Positions 35,581 to 43,154 of a DNA stretch of 64,000 nt are shown one piece after another; the stretch's first letter is position 1; every line of letters starts with the position of its first letter. The notes below the pieces were generated by a model. The model was given only the letters and a program-made list of their open reading frames with translations, searched no databases and had not been told where the DNA came from. Source of the stretch: Kribbella sp. NBC_01245 (GTDB lineage: Bacteria; Actinomycetota; Actinomycetes; Propionibacteriales; Kribbellaceae); NCBI RefSeq assembly GCF_036226525.1, contig NZ_CP108487.1, positions 2,046,001 through 2,110,000 on the forward strand, written 5' to 3'. Both the position numbers and the translations under genes were made by a program.

Positions 35581-36690
35581 ATGCGCGTCATGCTTGTTTG
35601 CAGCACCGGCGGGCACCTCACGGAGCTGCTGCACTGGGCGCAGCGCATCTCGCCAACGCCCACCGAACGAATCTGGGTCACCCATGATCGGGCGAACGCG
35701 CACGACATCGCCATGCGCGACCCGGCGGCGACGGTGAGGTTCGTGCGCCCGATCGAACCGAAACAGGCCTTCACGGCCGCTACGGTCGTACCGCGCGCGC
35801 TCCGTCTCATCCGCCGGGAGAAGCCCGACCTGATCGTCAGCACCGGTGCGGCGATCGCGGTCCCCTTCGCGATCGCGGCCCGCGCTCTGGGAACACCACT
35901 GCACTATATCGAGTCCGCGACCCGGATCCTTGGCCCCAGCCTGACCGGCCGAATCGTCAGTCGGCTGTCCCCGGGATCATGCTGGTCGCAACTCCCCGAG
36001 CGGGACCAGGCCTCGACCGCCGCCTCCTGGCAGAACTGGCGCCAGTGCGGCAGCTACTTCGATATGTTCAACAGCTCGGACGCACCCACACCAGAGCCGC
36101 TCCGAAGGGTCGTCGTCGCACTCGGCACCCAGTCCAATTTCGGCTTCCGCGCCGCGGTCGAGGCCGTCACCGCGATTCTCAAGGAGGTCAGTCCCTCACC
36201 CCACGTGATGTGGCAGATCGGCAGCACGGATGTGTCCGGACTGCCGGTCCAGAACCCCCAAACCCATATACCCGAGGACCGGTTGATCGCGGCCATGCAG
36301 CAGGCGGACGTCGTGATCACGCACGCCGGCGTTGGCCTGGCATCCCTCAGCCTCCTGGCCGGCAAGACACCCGTGCTGCTCCCCCGCCGCAGCGGTCGAG
36401 GCGAGCACACCGACGATCACCAAGTGCAACTGGCCGACTTTCTGGCCGCACGTTCCCTTGCCGTGGTCCGCGAGGCCCCGGCCCTCACACTCGCCGATCT
36501 CGAGCGCGCCCAGCGACGGTCCGTCCGGACCGTACCGCCGGGCCGACTCCCCCGGATCGACCTCGATCCCCGGCGCGAGCCACCCACAGACACCGCCGAC
36601 ACCACGACACGCCGCAAGGCTCAAGCCCCAAGGACAGCCCATGCCACCACCCGTCCAGCGATCGACCGCAGCCTCGACCAGCACCCGTAG
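35581..36690 (+). CDS. Fused PssD/PssE (Alg14/Alg13-like) glycosyltransferase
   Basis: A 369-residue protein. Residues about 1-150 are Alg14/PssD-like (MLVCSTGGHLTELLHW ... LIVSTGAAIAVPFAIAARAL), the membrane-associated acceptor half. Residues about 170-310 are Alg13/PssE or GT28 C-terminal-like (VALGTQSNFGFRAAV, VITHAGVGLASLSLLAG, VLLPRR), the UDP-sugar-binding half. In many bacteria these are two separate proteins. The last 50 residues are low-complexity, and their coding sequence overlaps the next gene by 50 bp. It probably adds the second sugar of the repeat unit. Confidence 0.88.
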   Translation: MRVMLVCSTGGHLTELLHWAQRISPTPTERIWVTHDRANAHDIAMRDPAATVRFVRPIEPKQAFTAATVVPRALRLIRREKPDLIVSTGAAIAVPFAIAARALGTPLHYIESATRILGPSLTGRIVSRLSPGSCWSQLPERDQASTAASWQNWRQCGSYFDMFNSSDAPTPEPLRRVVVALGTQSNFGFRAAVEAVTAILKEVSPSPHVMWQIGSTDVSGLPVQNPQTHIPEDRLIAAMQQADVVITHAGVGLASLSLLAGKTPVLLPRRSGRGEHTDDHQVQLADFLAARSLAVVREAPALTLADLERAQRRSVRTVPPGRLPRIDLDPRREPPTDTADTTTRRKAQAPRTAHATTRPAIDRSLDQHP

Positions 36691-37897
36691 GGATCTGCTA
36701 CGCAAGCTCGGTCTGGCGAGTCTCGGCGGCGCCACGCTGGCCGGATGCTCCTCGGCGGAGGCGGACCAGTCTCCCTCGACGCCTACTGCCAGTTCGCCTG
36801 CTCGCTCGACTGCATCGCCGGGATCGTCGTCCGCATCCCCGCGTGCGACATCCGCCCCGCCGTCGACCGCGAGTACGTCCAAAACCGGCGCACCGACTGG
36901 CGCACCGACCGAAGCACCGACCGAAGGGGGGATCGACACCGCGACAGGCCCGGCGACGATCGTGACGACGGGGAGCGAGCTCGAGGCGGCCGTCGCCGCC
37001 AAGGTCGCCGCGATCCACCTCGGCGCGGGCGAGTATGTCGTCAACACCACACTTGTTCTCGCACCCAGCACAATGCTCTCCGGCGTCGGCCAGGCCAGCC
37101 GGATCCGGGCAAGCGGCAGCTTCAACAGGTCGCGTCCAGTGATTGCCATCGGCAACAACGTCGGACCGGCGGCAGGCGTGACCATTCGTGACCTCGTCGT
37201 GGACTGCGACAGCAAGGCTCTCATCGGCATCGCGATCGAAGGCATCGCCGCGCACGACTATCAGGGCGAGCTCGACTCGATGTGCCGCCTCGACAACCTG
37301 TGGGTGTACGACTCCGTGGGCGACGGCGTCCTGTACGCCGGCCGCGACTCCCGCTCCGTCATCTCCACCCGCGTGCGGGTTCGACGCGCGGGCCGCCATG
37401 GATTCCACATCCGGAACAGCGACAGCTGGTGGATCGGCTGCGAGGCCACCACCCGTACGCCGACTGGCGGCACGGCCGGGTTCTTCATCAACGCAGGCGC
37501 AAGCAACTTCTTCGAGGCGTGCAAGGCGTGGTACTGCCGGGACTTCGGCTGGCGCGTCAGCGGCGTACGCAACAAGTTCATCGGTTGTGAGGCCCAGGAC
37601 ACCCGACTGCACGGCTGGAACATCGAATGGGACCGAAACGTCTTCACGGGATGCGTTGCCGACTCAGCCGGCATGTACGACGTCGGGGGGAAGCCGAACA
37701 CAGCCGACGGCTTCTATGTTGCCACCGCAGGTGCCGCGACGTCGCTCGTCGGCTGCCAGTCGTTCGACCGCCGGCCGAACGGGACCAAGCCACAGCAGCG
37801 CTTCGGCTTCAACGTGACGCGTGCCTTCGGCGCGAGCGGCCGGCTCGTCGCCCCCACCGGTTACGACAACACCGGCGGCCTCATTCGTCAACGCTAG
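36641..37897 (+). CDS. Tat-exported lipoprotein with right-handed beta-helix domain
   Basis: About 418 residues. The N-terminus has a twin-arginine signal (STRRDLLRKLGLASLGG) followed by a lipobox ending in LAGC, so it should be folded before export and then lipid-anchored. A Ser/Thr/Pro linker follows (about 40-100), then a parallel beta-helix of the pectate-lyase type (FRD-, DVVVD-like turns; GFHIRNSDSWWIGCEA; NKFIGCEAQDTRLHGW). It may cleave or bind the exported polysaccharide. The ATG at 36641 has AAGGA six bases upstream and lies inside the end of the preceding glycosyltransferase gene. Confidence 0.83.
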   Translation: MPPPVQRSTAASTSTRRDLLRKLGLASLGGATLAGCSSAEADQSPSTPTASSPARSTASPGSSSASPRATSAPPSTASTSKTGAPTGAPTEAPTEGGIDTATGPATIVTTGSELEAAVAAKVAAIHLGAGEYVVNTTLVLAPSTMLSGVGQASRIRASGSFNRSRPVIAIGNNVGPAAGVTIRDLVVDCDSKALIGIAIEGIAAHDYQGELDSMCRLDNLWVYDSVGDGVLYAGRDSRSVISTRVRVRRAGRHGFHIRNSDSWWIGCEATTRTPTGGTAGFFINAGASNFFEACKAWYCRDFGWRVSGVRNKFIGCEAQDTRLHGWNIEWDRNVFTGCVADSAGMYDVGGKPNTADGFYVATAGAATSLVGCQSFDRRPNGTKPQQRFGFNVTRAFGASGRLVAPTGYDNTGGLIRQR

Positions 37898-37978
37898 GAG
37901 TGGCCGTCCGCCGCCGGTGGCGGCGGCGGCTTGCCATGATGCTGCGGAGAACCGTCAGGCTGGCTCTGGTGCGGCCTA

Positions 37979-38605
37979 TCACCAGTTCCTGTTGCGGCCC
38001 ACGTAGATGTTGCGGGCCTTGTAGTAGGTGTCCCCGGACGGGCCGGGCCCAGCCACCGTCATAGGTGTTGAACCAGTTCCGGTTGTCGCCCTTGAACTCG
38101 AGAATGTCGCTCTCCGGCGGCCAGCTATTCACACCGGTCAGCCAGAACGCCGGCCACGTGCCGCGGGCGGAGGGCGCAGAGAACTCACCCTTGACCTCCC
38201 AATCCGGGTACTGGTCGTTGATCACGACATGCATTTTCGAGTGGACGGTTCCAGAGTGGTAGCGGATCGGCAGCCACGGCGGGGACGAGCTGTTGCCCTC
38301 GTTCCAGTCGATCCTCGACGCCTTGATCACCAGCACGCCACCGGACTCAAGGTACACATGATTGTGGTCGCCGGAGCTGGCATACATCCGGGCAGTGCCG
38401 TTGTGGTCCGAACCCCATGGATGGAGGTAATTCCAGGTCGATTCGAGCGCTCCGTAGCTGGCGAACGTGTTCGTGTCGATCACGGTCTCCCACCACGCCT
38501 GCCGGGCGGCGGACGCGGACAGTGGGCGGGCGATCGCGGCACCGGCAAGTCCAGCACCGACAACACCCACGAACCTTCTGCGAGCAATAGCCGTGTTGAG
38601 GACAT
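37979..38605 (-). pseudogene. Truncated GH16-type glycoside hydrolase
   Basis: About 200 residues of a Tat-type exported family 16 hydrolase: ARRRFVGVVGAGLAGAA signal, then ALESTWNYLHPWGSDHNG and the active-site motif PPESDILEF. After NTYDGG the frame breaks; the adjacent frame continues with DTYYKARNIYVGRNRNW and stops at 37979, while the uninterrupted frame runs to 37881 in nonsense. At the 5' end no good start lies in frame with the signal peptide; an ATG at 38605 is one base out of frame. The C-terminal third of a GH16 domain is missing. It looks like a decayed polysaccharide-processing enzyme. Confidence 0.75.
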
Positions 38606-38608
38606 TTT

Positions 38609-39540
38609 TCAGACTGAAACACTACGTGGCCGTCCCAGTCCAGCGGCAACACCTCTGTCCCACTGCCGGCCGAGCACCAGGGTATCGCCGGGGTTGCCCA
38701 TCAGACCTCGAGCCTCGTCGGCCACGGTCGGCGGTGGCGTCGGCGCGGCCGTACGAGGCAGCAGTCGCTGCCCGAGTGCGTTCGCACCGTGACCGAAGAC
38801 GCCCGCGGCCCCTCCGGTGACACCGCCGGTGGCGCCACCCATCGCTGTCGACTGCGCCGACGCCGGTGGCCAACAGGACACCGCCGGCGCGGACCATGGC
38901 TCCGCCGGCGACGTACTCCCAGTTGTCCGCGACCCAGTCGCCCACGGCAGCCGCCGCACCGTTGTTCGACGCCGCGTACGCGGCCAACTCGTCATCGGTG
39001 ACCGGGCTCAGCCCGGTCGGGTCCAACGCATGCAGCGGATCGTTGCCCGCGAACGCGTACGGGTTGCCGGCCCAGCCCGCGCCCGGGACCGGCTGGATCA
39101 GGCCGGGCGCGAAACCAGTCGCACTGTCCCACCAGGTCTCGGCGTCGTCGACCCGGCCCAGCTCACCGAGCGAGTCAACCCACAGTCGGGTGGTCTTGGC
39201 GTCGCCGTCTGCTTCGTGGTCGGTGATGGTGGACAGCCGGCCGCTCTCAGACCAGCCGAGCTCGCGGACCCGGCCGTCGGACGATTCGGCCCGGACTCGT
39301 CGGCCGGCCCGGTCGTACGCGTAGTCCATCCGTTCCGGGCCGGCGACCGTCGAGGTCAGCTGGCCAGCGGTGTCGTAGCTGTGGGCGCGCTGGGCACCGC
39401 CGATCGCCTCGGTGACCAGGCGGCCTGCCCGGTCGTACTGCCAGGTCGAGACAGCGCCGTCGTCGGCGCGAGCACGTACCGGCGATGTCCTGCTCGAACC
39501 GATCCGGGCCGGCCTGCGCCGCTCTGCCATGGTTCTCACC
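38609..39540 (-). pseudogene. RHS/YD-repeat protein relic with C-terminal junction
   Basis: In one frame (39540 to about 38860) YD repeats such as YDRAGRLVTEA, YDTAGQLTST and YDRAGRRVRAE lead to the RHS core ending NPYAFAGNDPLHALDPTGLS. The frame then shifts near 38860, and a second frame carries MGGATGGVTGGAAGVFGHG ... GDTLVLGRQWD to a stop at 38609. The part before the first repeat is missing and there is no start. This is the C-terminal tip of an RHS polymorphic-toxin-type protein, cut off from its body and frameshifted. No immunity gene is recognisable next to it. Confidence 0.78.
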
Positions 39541-39637
39541 CGCGATGCCGATATCGTCGCCGCGACGCTGGACCTCGGCGCCCGGGCCGCGGCCGCCGGC
39601 GCTGCCGCCCTGGTTCTCCGCCAGACCGGCCACCTCG

Positions 39638-41197
39638 TCAGCGCTCTGCTAGCCGGTGCCGAAACCCGGCCGAATGAGGCAGTTTAAAGATCGTCCGCAC
39701 CCCGAGCCAACCTCGTGCGAGCCAATAGCACGCAATCGTGGCTCCCGCATACACCAGCAGCACCACGAGGAGGACGAGCGCGCGGCGTGCAGTCTCGCCG
39801 TCAGACCCGAGCCAGTCTGCACCGCCGGGGCCGACGATCACGGCCAGCGTCGAGCACAGGACCGCGCTGAGCGCGATCGACAGCGTGGCCGGCCGCAGCA
39901 GTTCCCGTGGCACGGCGATGACGCCGAGTCCGCGCACCTGCCACACGATCAGCAACGTGTCGAGCAGGATGCAGGCCGCCCACGCAATGGCTGCGCCCGT
40001 GATGCCCACTCTCGGCACGAGGATGAGGTTCAGGGCAACGTTCAGTGCGAGCATCGCCGACTTGTTGGCGAGCTGGTGGCTACTCCGCCCACCCATCAAC
40101 AGGATCGTCTGCGCGCTCCCGGCGGCGGTTGCAAGCCCCATCCCGAGGCAGAGCACCGCCAGCGCCGGAGCGCCGGTTTCGAACCCAGGACCGAAGAGCG
40201 ACAAGATGATCGGCGCGAAACAGGCGGCGAACATGTAGCACGGCCAAGCACCGAGCACCATTAGCGCGGAGACGGATCGGTTGATCCGCGCTACCTCGTC
40301 GACGTACCGCTGGGACAGCGCACTGCTCAGCCGCGCTCCGAGGGCGAGACGCACAGCCTGCTGGACGAGCTCGCCCGCTCGAGCGCACCGCGTCACCACG
40401 GCGTACACCCCGGCCTCCCTGGTGCTGAGCAGAGCAGCCACGATGAGCACGTCGACCCACTCCAGCAGGATCTCGACCGCCGCGGCGACGCCGCGAGCAC
40501 TCGAGAACCGCCAGAACTGTCCCCGTACGCCGCGACGTATCGCCCCGGATTCGTCGCCGGAGCCGACGACCGAGTGACGTCGTAGCAAGCGGACCACGAG
40601 GACGACCGTCAGGGCGAACGTCACGAACAAGGGCGTCAACCAGGCCACCATCACGTTGTTCAGCCCACCGCCGACGCGGAGCACGACGGCGATCAGGATC
40701 AACCGGGACAGCGGGAGGAGGACGTTCTGGATGACGGTGTAGGACAAGGCGCTGCTCAAGCCACGCGCCGCGCCGAGCAACACCATCGTCAGCGCAGCAA
40801 TGACGCTGCAGACCGCCATCACGCGGATCAGGGTGGTGCCGCCGAGGCCAAGGCCGAGCAGATCGGCGATGCCCGGTGCCGTCAGGCAAACGACCGCTGC
40901 GCTGGTGACGCCGACGGCGCACACCGGCCCGAGCGCGACGCTGACGAGGGCGTTCAACTCGTTTCGCCGATGACCGGCGACGGCAGCTGAGGTAAACCGC
41001 ACCAGGCCGGTGTCAGCGCCGAGCTCGAGGATGTTGGCGACGATCACGAACACCGCGACGAGCTTGAAGAATTCGCCGGCTCCTTCCACGGCGAGGTGAT
41101 GGCCGAGCAGCGCCGCGAGCACGATGTTGGTCGCGGCGTTCAGACCTCCACCCGCAAGGGACACGAGGCCGTTGATGCCGAGACCCCGGCGGCTCAT
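39638..41197 (-). CDS. Wzx-like polysaccharide flippase (MATE/MOP superfamily)
   Basis: About 519 residues with around 12-14 hydrophobic helices. The N-terminus GLVSLAGGGLNAATNIVLAA and the first-half charged helix are typical of Wzx/MVF transporters in the MOP superfamily. It would flip undecaprenyl-linked repeat units across the cytoplasmic membrane. The ATG at 41197 overlaps the upstream polymerase stop by ATGA. The stop falls next to the RHS relic. Confidence 0.87.
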   Translation of the reverse strand: MSRRGLGINGLVSLAGGGLNAATNIVLAALLGHHLAVEGAGEFFKLVAVFVIVANILELGADTGLVRFTSAAVAGHRRNELNALVSVALGPVCAVGVTSAAVVCLTAPGIADLLGLGLGGTTLIRVMAVCSVIAALTMVLLGAARGLSSALSYTVIQNVLLPLSRLILIAVVLRVGGGLNNVMVAWLTPLFVTFALTVVLVVRLLRRHSVVGSGDESGAIRRGVRGQFWRFSSARGVAAAVEILLEWVDVLIVAALLSTREAGVYAVVTRCARAGELVQQAVRLALGARLSSALSQRYVDEVARINRSVSALMVLGAWPCYMFAACFAPIILSLFGPGFETGAPALAVLCLGMGLATAAGSAQTILLMGGRSSHQLANKSAMLALNVALNLILVPRVGITGAAIAWAACILLDTLLIVWQVRGLGVIAVPRELLRPATLSIALSAVLCSTLAVIVGPGGADWLGSDGETARRALVLLVVLLVYAGATIACYWLARGWLGVRTIFKLPHSAGFRHRLAER

Positions 41198-42432
41198 CGT
41201 GCCCTCCGTCCGGCTACTTCCGATCGTCTGAGCAGCACCGCTGTGACGATGCCGATGGTCAACCACTGCATGATGTCCAGTCCGTAGTAGGGCACGATCA
41301 CGCACGCTGAAATCAGTACGGCGTGCAGGCACAGGCTGGTCGGATCGGGCGCACGCCAGGTGGAGGTCAGTGCAGAGAGCAGAAACACCACCAGCAACAG
41401 GAGCCCGATCAACCCGTAGCTGAACATCACCATCCAGAGATAGCCCTGCGTTCCCGCGGAGATGCCGTTGCTGATGGACGGCCGCGGAGCGCCGTACCCG
41501 AAGACTGGTGAGTCCAGCGACCGCTGCCAGGTCTCCGCATAGAGAGCGGAGCGGGTATCGGTGGAACGTCCGTACTCCTGCCGCTCAGCGACCTGTCCGG
41601 GAAGCCCGGCGGCGATGAGTAGGCCGGCTCCGACCCCACCCGCGAGTAGGACCGCGACCGCCGGCCCGACCCTTCCCCGGAACACGAGCCGGCCGCAAAC
41701 ATAGGCAGCGGCAGCGGCGAGCCCGACGAACATGCCGCGATTGGAGGTCGCCGCCGCCGGAGCCGTCATGGCAGCCAAGGCGCACAGCAGCAGAATCCGC
41801 TGCCGCCGCCCGACCGCGAACAGCGCGGCGATGACCACCGGGGTCAGCAACACCACCGCCGCGCCCCAGGAGTTGGTGTACGGGAACGGCGCCGCAGGCC
41901 GGGCGAACTCGGTCGGCGAGCCCCAGGGATGCTGAATTTCCGCGAAGGTCGGAACGAAGAGGTCGTGCACGTAGTCGTTGCTCGCCAGCCGCGCGGGTAA
42001 CAGGCTGCCAACGGCGGTGGTGAATCCACCGGCAGGGGCCACCAGGGCCAGGTAGCCCCCGGCCAGTACACAGAGCCATACCGACACCAGCGCGCCGATG
42101 ACGCGATTGGTCGTCACGAGCTCGGGCGCGTTGTAGACGTACAACATCACCACGGCGACAACCAGCAAGACCGCAAAGCGGAGGGCGTAGCCGATCAGCC
42201 GATCGGACGAGTCGATCATCAGCGCACACGGCACGACCCAGCAGACGAACAAGAAGAACAACGCGATCGGCACCGGCAGCCGTACCCGGCGGTGCACAAG
42301 CAGGAACGCAGCCATCACTGTGGCCAGCGCGATCGGCGCCAGCTGGATGGCCCCGAGAGCCCACCACAGCGGGAGGCCGAACAGCATCCAGCCGAGCGGC
42401 CAGAACGGCAACTGCCGCCGACCGGTCGTCAT
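41194..42432 (-). CDS. O-antigen ligase/polymerase-like membrane protein
   Basis: About 412 residues with ten or more membrane helices and a large extracytoplasmic loop (GYGAPRPSISNGISAGTQGY) in the C-terminal half, the layout of the Wzy/WaaL ligase-polymerase superfamily. In this cluster it would polymerise repeat units delivered by the flippase. The start at 42432 overlaps the CDP-alcohol phosphotransferase stop by ATGA. Sequence alone cannot separate polymerase from ligase. Confidence 0.82.
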   Translation of the reverse strand: MTTGRRQLPFWPLGWMLFGLPLWWALGAIQLAPIALATVMAAFLLVHRRVRLPVPIALFFLFVCWVVPCALMIDSSDRLIGYALRFAVLLVVAVVMLYVYNAPELVTTNRVIGALVSVWLCVLAGGYLALVAPAGGFTTAVGSLLPARLASNDYVHDLFVPTFAEIQHPWGSPTEFARPAAPFPYTNSWGAAVVLLTPVVIAALFAVGRRQRILLLCALAAMTAPAAATSNRGMFVGLAAAAAYVCGRLVFRGRVGPAVAVLLAGGVGAGLLIAAGLPGQVAERQEYGRSTDTRSALYAETWQRSLDSPVFGYGAPRPSISNGISAGTQGYLWMVMFSYGLIGLLLLVVFLLSALTSTWRAPDPTSLCLHAVLISACVIVPYYGLDIMQWLTIGIVTAVLLRRSEVAGRRAR

Positions 42433-43154
42433 CGGGCCTCTCCCGAGCCGAGCTGTGCCAACTCGACGTACCGACGCCGCAGCGACATGACGAGCAGCAG
42501 CGTGTTCGCGGCGAGCAGGCAGCCGTAGGCGGTCAGGAACACACGCGGCCATGGCAAGAGCAAGAACACGAAGTTCAACAGCCCGGAGTCCGCGGGAAGC
42601 TGGATCGCAGACCTCCAACCCGCGGCCGGCACCGGTCGAGGCGTCGAACGGGCCCCGCGCTGCAGTTGCTCCGCGAGGTTCAGAGCGAAGAAGCGGGTTC
42701 CGGATACCAGCGCGAATGCCAGCGGCATCAAGAGCGCGGGTGATTCCGCATTCCAGAACCGGCTGAGCGCGATCGCGACGGCGAGGTGCAGGCCGACGTG
42801 CCGGCCGCCGTCGACGACGTGGTCGACCCACTCCCCCGCCGGGCCGCCGGTGCCGGTCAACCGAGCGAGTTGACCGTCCGCGGAGTCGAGCACATACCCC
42901 GCGAACAGCGCCGTCGCGGCGATCGCGGCGAGAGCCGGCGTCGTCTGCACTGTCGCGATCGCGGCCAGGCCTGCGACGGATAGCACCGCGCTCGCAGCGG
43001 TGACCAGGTTCGGGGTCCAGCCGAACCGGGCGGCCACCGCTGCGGCAAGCCTTCCGAGTGGCCGGTTGACATATCGCAGGTACGGCGAAACGCCACCGGC
43101 TGACTTCTGCGCGCGGCGGAGCTGCCCGTACGCGTCGGCGATGGTGTTCGTCAT
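42429..43154 (-). CDS. CDP-alcohol phosphatidyltransferase family enzyme
   Basis: A 241-residue integral membrane enzyme. The family motif D-G-x2-A-R-x8-G-x3-D-x3-D is complete (ADGQLARLTGTGGPAGEWVD at about 92-111, then D115). It transfers a phospho-alcohol from a CDP-activated donor. The substrate is not readable. The presence of a cytidylyltransferase gene 3 kb away suggests a locally made CDP-polyol donor and a phosphodiester-linked product. It is coupled to its neighbours by ATGA overlaps at both ends. Confidence 0.9.
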   Translation of the reverse strand: MTNTIADAYGQLRRAQKSAGGVSPYLRYVNRPLGRLAAAVAARFGWTPNLVTAASAVLSVAGLAAIATVQTTPALAAIAATALFAGYVLDSADGQLARLTGTGGPAGEWVDHVVDGGRHVGLHLAVAIALSRFWNAESPALLMPLAFALVSGTRFFALNLAEQLQRGARSTPRPVPAAGWRSAIQLPADSGLLNFVFLLLPWPRVFLTAYGCLLAANTLLLVMSLRRRYVELAQLGSGEAR

